DNA of 40,053 nt from an uncultured Acetatifactor sp. (GTDB taxonomy: Bacteria; Bacillota; Clostridia; Lachnospirales; Lachnospiraceae), in assembly GCA_910579755.1 (NCBI GenBank), contig CAJTVB010000031.1:1-40053 (forward strand), read 5' to 3'. This document shows, piece by piece, positions 1 through 7,278 of this stretch. The stretch's first letter is position 1. Each line of letters begins with the position of its first letter. Below the pieces are notes generated by a model. It ran no database searches. It worked only from the letters and a program-made list of their open reading frames with translations, and was not told the origin of the DNA. Position numbers and translations under genes: made by a program.

Positions 1-162
1 GTTATCAAAATCTATCGGATCTGTTTGTTTTTCTACAGTTATTTTGTAATTTGTGTAATTCGTTTTATGGAGAGGGTCAGCCATAACAGGGCAAGATATT
101 GTAAGCCATAGCAGTATTGCGAAAGTGAAATTTATTATATGGCGAAATTTTTTTTTGATCAT
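1..162 (-). CDS. Secreted protein, N-terminal part only (runs off window start)
   Basis: The reading frame starts at an ATG (162-160) and stays open for 54 codons to the window edge. An AGGAGG ribosome binding site lies at 171-177, eight bases upstream. The product begins MIKKKFRHIINF, followed by a hydrophobic stretch of about 13 residues and a likely signal peptidase site after residue 28 (PVMA before DP). This is a typical signal peptide, so the protein should be exported. What follows (from DPLHKTNYTNY) is not recognised. The gene is divergent from the ABC exporter operon, and both are AT-rich, so it may belong to the same acquired block. The function cannot be called from 54 residues. 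Confidence 0.75.
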   Translation of the reverse strand, partial: MIKKKFRHIINFTFAILLWLTISCPVMADPLHKTNYTNYKITVEKQTDPIDFDN

Positions 163-268
163 AAGAAATTTCCTCCTGAATAAATGTACTGTATAGAAAG
201 GCTTTTTGTAACAATTTTTTATTATTTAAATCTACATAATTCATAATATTTTCTTTATTATTTAAATG

Positions 269-335
269 CAAGGGACAGAGTGGTTGAATATGATGATTTT
301 ATGGCAATTTAGTTTTTCAACCACTCTGTCTCTTG
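269..335. repeat. 20-bp inverted repeat between divergent genes
   Basis: Arms 269-288 and 316-335 are complementary over 20 bp with a single G-T pair, around a 27-base loop. There is no T tract on either side, so a simple terminator is unlikely. The right arm ends inside the -35 element of the promoter at 333-361, so it may be an operator or a leader hairpin. The gap 163-497 otherwise holds only the promoters listed here. Confidence 0.65.
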
Positions 336-361
336 ACGTGTATGTATATACAAGATAAAAT
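333..361 (+). promoter_or_regulatory. Promoter P1 of ABC exporter operon
   Basis: TTGACG (333-338) and TAAAAT (356-361) are separated by 17 bases; each matches five of six consensus bases. The -35 overlaps the right arm of the inverted repeat 269-335, which would allow repression at this site. Confidence 0.5.
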
Positions 362-409
362 TGTAATATAATGAGAATAACTTAATCAAATATTACCTTG
401 TATATCTAT

Positions 410-439
410 TTGACATAAAAACAGTTTACCTAATATAAG
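410..439 (+). promoter_or_regulatory. Promoter P2 of ABC exporter operon
   Basis: A perfect TTGACA (410-415) and TATAAG (434-439) have an 18-base spacer. Transcription would begin near 446 and leave a leader of about 50 bases before the ATG at 498. P2 would exclude the alternative TTG start at 441. Confidence 0.55.
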
Positions 440-497
440 CTTGTGCCTTTATTATGGACTAAAGCATAGTTCAGAAACTACAGTAGAGGTGAATTCA

Positions 498-2252
498 ATG
501 AGATTATTGGATAAAATGAAGAAAGAAGTATCATCAGTCGCGAAAATGTTTACTCTTGTATTTTCAATAGAAAGGAAAGGGTTTCTATTTGTTTCTATAA
601 TGTGCGCAGTTACATCATTTATGTGTCCATTAATGATGGGAATAAATTATAAAATAGTAAAAGCCATCGAAGTAAATTTTAATGGTGATTTTAGGTCAAT
701 TGTTATTATGATTGCGGTATTGATTTTAACTTCTGCCATTTTCCAGGTTACCAAATACAGTAATCTTCTTTTGTTTGAGAAAATGCAGATCAAGGTTGGC
801 ACCAGGCTGATGAATAAAGTGTACTTATTAGTGGGGGACTTAAAGCATAGTTTTTTTGATTATCCTGATAATACTGCAAAACTTCAAAGAGAAGTTTTAT
901 TTTCCCAGGATTCAATGTTGACTCAAAATATTGTTCATGCGATTTCTTTGATCTGTAATGTTGTTTCGCTTATTTTAATTTTTCCAGTATTATATTTTGC
1001 GGGTATTGAAGTATTTTTTATGATACTTATAGTAGCAATTATATGTAATATATTTGAGTTTGATGAAGGTTATCTACGATGGGAACATCAAAATATTCAA
1101 GGAAAGAAATATAATAAAATTAGAAAAATGGGTTCATATTTCTATGACAAAGAATCCATAATGGAAATGCGGATGCTCCACTCAGATAATTTTATACAAA
1201 AAAAATGGGAGCAATTAAATGAAGCGGTATTTAATGAAGATTATTCATTTGAAAAAAAAATAAATAATCGAAAGTTTGTGTATGACATTATTCGCATTGT
1301 TTTAAATATTCTGCCATTGTTTTACATATCATGGAAATTTGGATTAGGCAATGTTGATATAGCAATTGTATTCATAGTGTGGCAGGCTCAGGGACAGTTT
1401 AACAGTACGATGGCATCTGTTTTTTCAGAATATAAGGCGGTTCATTATTCTGTTCCATATATAGATGAACTGTGTGAATTTCTGGAACAGCGTTTTGAGA
1501 CAGGATGTGCAGCTTTCAGCGGAAGTAGTTCAATGGTAGAGCTGAAAAATGTTAATTTTGCATATGCGGAAGACAATATTATTCTCAAAAATATTAATGT
1601 AAAAATATTACCTGGAGAAAAGATTGCCATAATAGGATCGAATGGTGCCGGAAAGACAACTCTTGTTAAAGTATTGGCAAATTTGTATGAAGCCACATCT
1701 GGAAATGTTTTCTACGGTTTTGATAAATCCGAAGCAGGTGCAGTATGGCAGGACTACGTTAAGTTTGAACTCTCATTGGCTGAGAGTATTGGATTAGGCG
1801 ACGTTTGTAAGATAAATGATCGACAGGTACTGTCAGATGTTTGCGGTACGGTTGGAATAGATATGAAGGCTATCAGTCTTGATGATATGATTGGCAGGTC
1901 ATTTGATCCGGAAGGTAAAATCCCTTCCGGTGGACAATGGCAGAAAATTGCAATTGCACGGGCTGTGTTCGGTAGCAAATCATTTTTATTTATGGATGAG
2001 CCGACAGCGGCTTTGGATCCGATTTCTGAAGTGAAGCTTTATTCGGAAATAAAGCATACTTTTAACGATAAAACGGTTGTTTTTGTATCTCACAGAGTAG
2101 GCTTTGCAAATCTTGCTGACAGAATCTTGTTTGTTAATGAAGGGGAAATAGTGGAAGATGGAAGCCATAAGGAATTGATGAAAAAGAAGGGATATTATTA
2201 TAAATTTTATAATGAGCAATTAAAGTGGTACAAAGAGGTAGAGACGATATGA
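498..2252 (+). CDS. ABC exporter, membrane domain fused to ATPase (first of pair)
   Basis: This 584-residue half-transporter has an N-terminal membrane domain of about 330 residues with several hydrophobic segments, followed by an ATPase domain. Walker A GSNGAGKTT is at residues 380-388, the signature SGGQW at 477-481, Walker B ends in MDEP at 499-502, and the switch histidine is in VSHR. A tryptophan after SGGQ is common in NisT/SpaT-like peptide exporters, so export of a small peptide or lipid-like product is likely; the substrate is unknown. I chose the ATG at 498, with GAGGTG at 486-491, over an upstream TTG at 441. The stop overlaps the start of the next gene (ATGA). AT-rich codon use sets it apart from genes after 6700. 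Confidence 0.9.
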   Translation: MRLLDKMKKEVSSVAKMFTLVFSIERKGFLFVSIMCAVTSFMCPLMMGINYKIVKAIEVNFNGDFRSIVIMIAVLILTSAIFQVTKYSNLLLFEKMQIKVGTRLMNKVYLLVGDLKHSFFDYPDNTAKLQREVLFSQDSMLTQNIVHAISLICNVVSLILIFPVLYFAGIEVFFMILIVAIICNIFEFDEGYLRWEHQNIQGKKYNKIRKMGSYFYDKESIMEMRMLHSDNFIQKKWEQLNEAVFNEDYSFEKKINNRKFVYDIIRIVLNILPLFYISWKFGLGNVDIAIVFIVWQAQGQFNSTMASVFSEYKAVHYSVPYIDELCEFLEQRFETGCAAFSGSSSMVELKNVNFAYAEDNIILKNINVKILPGEKIAIIGSNGAGKTTLVKVLANLYEATSGNVFYGFDKSEAGAVWQDYVKFELSLAESIGLGDVCKINDRQVLSDVCGTVGIDMKAISLDDMIGRSFDPEGKIPSGGQWQKIAIARAVFGSKSFLFMDEPTAALDPISEVKLYSEIKHTFNDKTVVFVSHRVGFANLADRILFVNEGEIVEDGSHKELMKKKGYYYKFYNEQLKWYKEVETI

Positions 2253-4006
2253 ATAAATCAAATTCGCAAAATGCGGTTTTTAAAATCTTTTTTTATATTG
2301 GAAAAGGTAAAGCCATTTGCATTGTTATAGTGTATTTGTTAGTGTCATTAGCGCCGTCTTTTTTATTAATACTGAATAGAAATATATTTGATTTATTTTC
2401 AAGCAATTTTTTTTCATTTTCGTTAATTAGTGCATTGCTCCTATTATACATATTTATTCAAATATCATCAAAAGGATTATCATTAGTCCAAAAAAAACTT
2501 ATGACAGTTATTAGTCATGAGGTACAAGTAAAAATGCAAAAAGAAGTTCAAGAAAAAATGATGCGTGTTAACTATTTGGAGCTTGATGACGCAAATACTT
2601 TTGATTTAATTCAGCGTGTTTCTGATAATGTTCCCAGTAAGTGTGCATCATCTGTTTTTTTAGTTTTAGATGTTGTCAGCATAGGTGTTCAAATATTGAC
2701 AGCGATTGTAATCTTGGTAGATATACATTTTACTATTCCGATGATTTTGGCAGCTTTCATGATTCCATATATTTTTTTGTATAAGAGAATGTGCTTTGAT
2801 AATTATTTTAAGGAGGTGAATCAAGGGAAAAAACATAGAAAAAATTGGTATTTGATTAAAATGCTATTTGATAAGCACTTTAATAAAGAACTAAAGATAT
2901 ATGATTGTTTTGATTATCTGGGTAATAAGGAAAAATGTATTAATGAGGAGCTTCATCTTGAAAATTATGTAATAGCAAAGAAATATGCTCTGTTAAGCGT
3001 ACTGCTGGATATAGTAAAAAGCTTCGGGAAGGCCGTATGCATGATAATAGCGATAGCCTTAATTGTTTATAAGAATGTGGGGATCTCTGCTTTTACTGTT
3101 TTAATGCAGGCAATGGATTCCATGCAGGAGTGCCTGATGAATATTTTTTCTAAAATCCATGACTTTGGTTCCTTGCATCTGGCTTTGGATGATTATAAAA
3201 AATTCCGAAATTTAACTGATGAATCTCATGCTACGACTAAAATACAGTTGAATAGAGAAGGCCCGTTTATAGAGTTGAAAAATATCAGTTTTAGTTACCC
3301 TTCAAAAGAGGACGCTTTAAAAAATGTGAATTTGACTATATTCGAAGGTGAAAAAATTGCAATTGTTGGTAAAAATGGCAGTGGAAAAACAACATTAGTA
3401 AATGTGTTATTAGGATTTTATAAACCGTTATCTGGTGAAATAAAAATTATGCAGACAAAATTGGATGACTGTATAGAAGATTTCAGAAGAAGAACGATTT
3501 ATATTATGCAAAATACTCCTCAATATGGTTTATCAATTGAAGATAATATAAAAATGGGAAAGGATATCGTTGCTCCTGACATTATTCAAGTTTTGGATAT
3601 TGACAAATTGATAGATAAAGCACCAGCCAGAGAGTATACATTGCTTGGTGAGGAGAATGATGATCAGTATAATATATCTGGCGGCGAATGGTCTAAGTTG
3701 GGAATTGCACGAAATGCACAAAAGAAAGACGCCATTTTATATATTATGGACGAGCCTACGGCAGCTTTGGATCCGATAGCCGAGTCGAAAATTTTCGAAT
3801 CGTTTGATGGTATAACAAATTGTAAAACGACAATTTTTATATCTCATCGTTTGGGAATGATAAGTTTAGCCGACAGGATTATCGTGTTGGATAATGGCAC
3901 TATAGCTGAACAGGGCTCTCACAATGAATTAATGAAGCAAAAAGGCCTGTATTATGATATGTATTCTGAGCAAATCCAATTGTATGAAAGGCACGATACA
4001 ATATGA
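2249..4006 (+). CDS. ABC exporter, membrane domain fused to ATPase (second of pair)
   Basis: This 585-residue protein has the same architecture as its upstream neighbour, and the two probably form a heterodimer. The membrane domain fills the N-terminal half. Walker A GKNGSGKTT is at 374-382, the signature SGGEW at 477-481, MDEP at 500-503, and the switch histidine in ISHR, so both ATPase sites look intact. The ATG at 2249 overlaps the previous stop by four bases and follows an AGAGGTAGAG-type site. The longer frame from 2225 lies inside the previous gene and is less likely. The stop overlaps the ATG of the next gene, so all three genes are translationally coupled. Export of a product made or modified by the downstream radical-SAM-type enzyme is plausible but unproven. 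Confidence 0.9.
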   Translation: MNKSNSQNAVFKIFFYIGKGKAICIVIVYLLVSLAPSFLLILNRNIFDLFSSNFFSFSLISALLLLYIFIQISSKGLSLVQKKLMTVISHEVQVKMQKEVQEKMMRVNYLELDDANTFDLIQRVSDNVPSKCASSVFLVLDVVSIGVQILTAIVILVDIHFTIPMILAAFMIPYIFLYKRMCFDNYFKEVNQGKKHRKNWYLIKMLFDKHFNKELKIYDCFDYLGNKEKCINEELHLENYVIAKKYALLSVLLDIVKSFGKAVCMIIAIALIVYKNVGISAFTVLMQAMDSMQECLMNIFSKIHDFGSLHLALDDYKKFRNLTDESHATTKIQLNREGPFIELKNISFSYPSKEDALKNVNLTIFEGEKIAIVGKNGSGKTTLVNVLLGFYKPLSGEIKIMQTKLDDCIEDFRRRTIYIMQNTPQYGLSIEDNIKMGKDIVAPDIIQVLDIDKLIDKAPAREYTLLGEENDDQYNISGGEWSKLGIARNAQKKDAILYIMDEPTAALDPIAESKIFESFDGITNCKTTIFISHRLGMISLADRIIVLDNGTIAEQGSHNELMKQKGLYYDMYSEQIQLYERHDTI

Positions 4007-4395
4007 AAAATATCATGTTGATAAATCTTGCTTCTAGAGATTGCAGATGTAATTCTTTCCCATTAGGATTGGCATATATTGCCAGTTCTTTAGACTGTTA
4101 CAATGTTGAAATTATAGATTTGAATTTTAATGCTACAGATGAGGTGTTTGAAAAAATAATTAACAAACATTTTGATGTGGTAGGGATATCGTGTTATACG
4201 GGTACGTTTTATGAAGCGTCATTTGTGGCAAAAGCCATAAAAGAAATCGATGAAAAGAGCTTAATAGTAATAGGGGGATATCATGCGACTTCAGAATATG
4301 AGTATATTATAAATAATTATAAAGAATTTGATGTTGCAATTCGGGGGCGTGGTGAAATTCCATTTTCAGAATTAGTTTTGCCCAGGAGCTTTTAA
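4003..4395 (+). pseudogene. Truncated B12-binding (radical SAM-type) protein
   Basis: The 130-residue product matches the cobalamin-binding Rossmann-like domain that precedes the radical SAM domain in many enzymes: a start like NIMLINLAS, then PLGLAYIASSL, VVGISCYTGT, VIGGYHAT and GRGEIPFSELV. Full-length relatives have 450-650 residues and a CxxxCxxC cluster; none is present here. Homology ends near 4380 and the frame closes after five unrelated codons (LPRSF). Beyond the break the sequence becomes GC-richer and encodes the end of a different gene. The gene is therefore cut by a rearrangement and is probably inactive. Its ATGA overlap with the exporter suggests that it once modified the exported compound. 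Confidence 0.8.
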
Positions 4396-4652
4396 TTATA
4401 GAAGATAAGAAAATTATTAAGTTTTCGGGGAGTCTGGAGGAATGGGAACAGGAGAAAAAGCGCCTGGCCAAGCAGGTCTCCGGGAAGGATCCGGAAGCCG
4501 TAAGAAAGGAGCGAGTGGCCGGGGAAGAGCGAATGCGGCTGGAACTGCGCCTGGCACGCCTGAACGGATTGATGGGTCATGCGCCTTCTTTGGAGGAGAA
4601 GGAAGAGCTGGAGGCGGAGTATTGGGAGATTGTGAGGGCGCTGAGAAATTGA
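4381..4652 (+). pseudogene. C-terminal remnant of an ABC-F ATPase gene
   Basis: From about 4380 another frame (codons at 4383, 4386 and so on) encodes about 90 residues ending at TGA 4650-4652. It begins QELLIIEDKKIIKFSG, which resembles the last beta strands of an ABC-F protein after its second ATPase domain (the 'DRLLIIEDKKI' region). A charged helical tail follows, with LEEWEQEKKRL and EAEYWEIVRALRN. ABC-F proteins act on the ribosome, some in antibiotic resistance, and have 480-640 residues. No start codon or ATPase motif remains. The missing 5' part would lie outside this window if an insertion split the gene, or be lost if this is a deletion. Family assignment is by eye. Confidence 0.65.
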
Positions 4653-4667
4653 TAATATGGAATATTT

Positions 4668-4760
4668 CCACCTGTGCGGTTGCCGATCCAACAGCCCGTC
4701 GGTGCTGCAATAAATTGCATGCAGTCAAACCGCCGGATTACAACCACACAGGTGGTTTTA
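4668..4760 (+). terminator. Long imperfect hairpin with T-rich tail
   Basis: Arms 4668-4682 and 4741-4755 pair at 14 of 15 positions, enclosing 58 bases that hold smaller stems (for example TGCAAT/ATTGCA). TTTTATT follows on the plus strand, so it probably terminated the ABC-F transcript. It touches the stop codon of the minus-strand gene 4758-5312. A structured RNA or palindromic repeat is also possible. Confidence 0.45.
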
Positions 4761-5312
4761 TTGATGATCTGCCGAATATTGATAAGCGCATCCGGCCTGA
4801 AAAGCCAGAAGCATTAATTCGATGTTTTTGGCAGAATACTCCCTGTATTGAAAGTAGTATAGCATAGTTGCAACAAAGTTATCCACACTTTCCTTTTTAC
4901 CCTCTAAGAGCGCAACATTTTCTGGGTCCGAAAAGAGATAACTTCGAATCAGATATGTTACAAATTCTTCATTGATAAACGTAAGATCAGGTTCATGCTC
5001 TGAAAGGATAATTTGCAACGGTTTATGCCTCAGGATCCAGAAACTTAGGTATGCATATAACTTTGAGGAATGTATATCTGTTATTCCCTGAAAATTTTTT
5101 AGGCGGTCAATATCTACGAAATAATCAATAATAACATGCTTGAGTATGTCACAGGAAACGATAACCTGATTTTCGAGATGCTTTTTTTGAATAAATGTAC
5201 TTAGTAGATTCAGCAGCCAATCAAATCGGGAACTAATAGCTTTTTCATTATCTCCTTTTTTAACCAGATAGACATAATTGTCGCATTTTATTCCATTTTC
5301 TGCTTCACCCAT
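4758..5312 (-). CDS. Hypothetical protein, last gene of RelA/SpoT operon
   Basis: A 184-residue protein that I do not recognise. It looks soluble and mainly helical, with motifs such as SRFDWLLNLLSTFIQ, SKLYAYLSFWILRHKPLQ and INEEFVTYLIRSYLF; it has no signal peptide and no clear membrane segment. It starts at ATG 5312 with a strong AGGAGG (5318-5323) placed inside the end of the preceding gene and overlaps that gene by eight bases, so the two are coupled. It is the fourth gene behind a (p)ppGpp-synthetase-like enzyme and may be a partner, sensor or neutralising protein of that system. This role is inferred only from context. Confidence 0.75.
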   Translation of the reverse strand: MGEAENGIKCDNYVYLVKKGDNEKAISSRFDWLLNLLSTFIQKKHLENQVIVSCDILKHVIIDYFVDIDRLKNFQGITDIHSSKLYAYLSFWILRHKPLQIILSEHEPDLTFINEEFVTYLIRSYLFSDPENVALLEGKKESVDNFVATMLYYFQYREYSAKNIELMLLAFQAGCAYQYSADHQ

Positions 5313-5508
5313 GATAGTCCTCCTTTATAAAACGCAGATCCATAAGAAAACATCCACATGAACTTAAATATTTTTCAAAATTGTATTGATACATATTTTC
5401 CAGGCCATCGGTAATTTTTTCACCATGATTAGGACGGTAATTTTTTTTGAAATCACCACGCAATAAAGCCTCTACAAAAAGTTCTCCTTTTGTTTTACAC
5501 TTCTCCAT
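5305..5508 (-). CDS. Small hypothetical protein (67 residues) in RelA/SpoT operon
   Basis: The product begins MEKCKTKGELFVEALLRGD and ends LRFIKEDYHG; it has no recognised domain. I chose the ATG at 5508, because the GGGAGG site (5517-5522) is eight bases upstream and a longer GTG start at 5517 would overlap that site. It follows the 58-residue gene by 13 bases and overlaps the next gene. The size, charge and position between a potentially toxic enzyme and a larger protein would suit an antitoxin or adaptor, but no motif proves this. Two cysteines (SSCGCF) sit near the middle. Confidence 0.7.
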   Translation of the reverse strand: MEKCKTKGELFVEALLRGDFKKNYRPNHGEKITDGLENMYQYNFEKYLSSCGCFLMDLRFIKEDYHG

Positions 5509-5521
5509 ATTACGCACCTCC

Positions 5522-5698
5522 CTATATCAGTGTTTCCGGTTCACAGATTGTCAATTTATTTTTGAAATGCTGCAAATCTATTTCGACCTTTTTCAGCCGG
5601 CATATTGCATTATTAACTTGTGTGACGACTTCTTTTGATGTGTTCCATCCATTTTGACAACTGTCTATTACAGATTCTGTATCATAAATATCTTTCAT
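5522..5698 (-). CDS. Small hypothetical protein (58 residues), overlapping RelA/SpoT gene
   Basis: This frame runs from ATG 5698 to TAG 5522-5524. The ATG overlaps the TGA of the upstream synthetase gene (ATGA), which argues strongly for a real, coupled gene. The protein begins MKDIYDTESVIDSC and contains QNGWNTSKEVV, then a long helix-favouring stretch with a heptad-like pattern up to HFKNKL. It is probably a short coiled-coil or helical-hairpin protein. It is unrecognised. Without it, 180 bases of an otherwise gapless operon would be empty. A role as a regulator or antitoxin of the preceding enzyme is possible. Confidence 0.7.
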   Translation of the reverse strand: MKDIYDTESVIDSCQNGWNTSKEVVTQVNNAICRLKKVEIDLQHFKNKLTICEPETLI

Positions 5699-6468
5699 CT
5701 GTTTACCAATATCATTGGATAAAGAATACCAGATAATTGTTGTAATGCGGTATGACTCTTATTCTCATCTTTTTTATAAACGTAATTGTGATCACAGTCA
5801 CTCCAAGCCTCGTCATAAATAGTTCTTACCTGAATCTCAATATATACACCCTGAAAACTTAAAGTATAATGAATACTTCGGTAATTCATTTTGTGTCTAT
5901 TAGGTATTAATCCCCAAATGGTATATTGTTCAATGTCATCACCTTCAGCATAATATACCTTTGGAAGCTCGGCTTGAATATTGTGTCCGGGAATGTGGCT
6001 GAGAAGCTTATTTTTTTCATATGATACACTCGGGAGTATTGGAAATAATTTTAAAAGATTGTCATGGATGTCCTGCCAATGTCCCCGGTAGTTGATAATA
6101 ATTCTCAAACCGGCTAAATCTGTAATAATATTTTTATAATTTTCAACATTGATCTGAGCATATTTGCTATTGTCATCTCCAAGCCATTCATGACGTTTAC
6201 GAATTACTTTATCAATTAAGCTTTCCAGAGTTTTAATTCTGCTGGTGTGCAAATGTACACCTTGAAAGGTTTGAATGATTTCCCAAAGGGCCGCTCTTTG
6301 TTTTTCGCATTCATTTCGCCAGGAACTGTAATCATCATATATGCAACGGCAAATTTCTTTTGTATTTGTCGTATGCCCTTTTGCTGTATCAACGGCATCT
6401 AGCTCTATAACTTTGTGGCGTAATTTGTGTTCGTCTAGAAGTGTATCCCAAAATGTATCCCACTCCAT
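5695..6468 (-). CDS. RelA/SpoT-domain (p)ppGpp synthetase-like protein
   Basis: The 257-residue protein carries a single synthetase domain and no HD hydrolase, TGS or ACT domain, so it is a small-alarmone-synthetase type. Family motifs are clear: TDLAGLRI near 116-122 with the metal-binding Asp117, NYRSIHY near 195-201 with the nucleotide-stacking tyrosine, and YIEIQVRT near 209-216 with catalytic Glu211, then DEAWSDCDHNYVYK. Catalysis (pyrophosphate transfer from ATP to GDP/GTP, to tRNA, or to another acceptor) looks intact. I start at ATG 6468, which has AAGGAGA six bases away; a TTG at 6525 lacks a site. Single-domain relatives in accessory operons include toxic enzymes paired with antitoxins and phage-sensing types. 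Three small genes follow in overlap. Confidence 0.85.
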   Translation of the reverse strand: MEWDTFWDTLLDEHKLRHKVIELDAVDTAKGHTTNTKEICRCIYDDYSSWRNECEKQRAALWEIIQTFQGVHLHTSRIKTLESLIDKVIRKRHEWLGDDNSKYAQINVENYKNIITDLAGLRIIINYRGHWQDIHDNLLKLFPILPSVSYEKNKLLSHIPGHNIQAELPKVYYAEGDDIEQYTIWGLIPNRHKMNYRSIHYTLSFQGVYIEIQVRTIYDEAWSDCDHNYVYKKDENKSHTALQQLSGILYPMILVNR

Positions 6469-6591
6469 AGTATTCTCCTTTGTATAAAAAATAACACTTC
6501 TATCGTAAGATATTTTCTTCTTCAAATCAAGAAAAATCGGATATTCGATATATATATTTTGTCATTTTGAATATTTCTTCAGGCCCATTCA

Positions 6592-6611
6592 GCGAAACCG
6601 TGAAAAGCAAC
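6592..6611. repeat. Partial palindromic repeat unit
   Basis: Twenty bases match 30827-30846 at 18 positions (GCGAARCCGTGAAAAGYAAC), but here only one half of the hairpin remains. It lies between two divergent transcription units. Confidence 0.4.
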
Positions 6612-6626
6612 AAAAACAGATTAAAC

Positions 6627-6655
6627 TTGACACATTTGGATAGGAATATTATAAT
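6627..6655 (+). promoter_or_regulatory. Perfect-consensus promoter of tetR operon
   Basis: TTGACA (6627-6632) and TATAAT (6650-6655) are 17 bases apart, an exact sigma-A consensus. So strong a promoter before a repressor gene implies that repression sets its output. Confidence 0.85.
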
Positions 6656-6670
6656 AAAAACAAACGTTTT

Positions 6671-6684
6671 AAAACAATTGTTTT
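6671..6684. promoter_or_regulatory. Palindromic operator, probably for the TetR regulator
   Basis: AAAACAATTGTTTT is a perfect 14-bp palindrome. It lies about ten bases after the predicted transcription start and just before the ribosome binding site of the TetR gene; AAACGTTT (6662-6669) adjoins it. This position fits autorepression. Confidence 0.55.
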
Positions 6685-6702
6685 CGAAAGAGAGGGATTA
6701 GA

Positions 6703-7278
6703 ATGCCGCCCAAGGCAAAGTTTACAAAGGATGAGATCATAGAGGCCGCCGTAGGCATCGTCAGGGAGGAAGGCTTTTCCGCCCTGACGGCCAGGGTACT
6801 GGGAGCCAGACTGGGAAGCTCGGCCAGACCGGTATTTACGGTGTTTCAGGGCATGGAGGAGGTACAGCAGGCTGTGATCCGCAGAGCCAAGGAGATATAC
6901 GGAGAATATGTGGAGGAGGGCTTGTCGGATGATATTCCCTTCAGAGGAGTGGGTACTCAATATATTCTTTTTTCCATCAGGGAACCGAAGCTTTTTCAGC
7001 TTTTATTTATGAAGGAGCAGAAAAAAATGCCGGAGCTCTCCGGGGTATTGCCGTTGATCGATGACAATTATGGGAAAATTCTTTTATCCATCGAGCAAAG
7101 CTATGGCCTGAAGGGCCCTTCGGCGGAGAGATTGTATCGTCATATGTGGATTTACTCCCACGGGATCGCCGCGTTGTGCGCCACGGGAATGTGTCGTTTT
7201 ACAGGGGAAGAGATTAAAGGGATGCTGGCAGAGGCCGGCAAAGGTATTTTAAAAAATATGAAGGGAGAGAACTTATGA
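6703..7278 (+). CDS. TetR/AcrR-family transcriptional regulator
   Basis: This 191-residue protein has an N-terminal helix-turn-helix (residues 8-52: KDEIIEAAVGIVREEG, then LTARVLGARLG). A ligand-binding domain follows, with MWIYSHGIAALCATG near 148-162, a WHG-type motif of one TetR subgroup. It should repress its own operon through the palindrome at 6671-6684 and release it on binding a small molecule, possibly the compound exported by the next two genes. The usual HTH tyrosine-phenylalanine stretch is replaced by SARPVFTVFQG, as in the WHG subgroup. The stop overlaps the ATPase start (ATGA). Confidence 0.88.
   Translation: MPPKAKFTKDEIIEAAVGIVREEGFSALTARVLGARLGSSARPVFTVFQGMEEVQQAVIRRAKEIYGEYVEEGLSDDIPFRGVGTQYILFSIREPKLFQLLFMKEQKKMPELSGVLPLIDDNYGKILLSIEQSYGLKGPSAERLYRHMWIYSHGIAALCATGMCRFTGEEIKGMLAEAGKGILKNMKGENL

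Noticed and set aside
77..271. 64-residue minus-strand frame near the window start
   Set aside because: It overlaps the start of the secreted protein (ATG 162) in another frame, has no ribosome binding site, and its composition is that of AT-rich noncoding DNA.
4668..4755. Integron attC site
   Set aside because: The inverted repeat is of similar length, but the conserved GTTRRRY and RYYYAAC core ends are not in place and no integrase is present.
4392..4867. Plus- and minus-strand frames of 99-141 residues around 4392-4867
   Set aside because: They are shadows of the ABC-F tail, whose frame (ending 4652) alone gives a family-like protein; their products are low-complexity Gly/Pro/Arg-rich.
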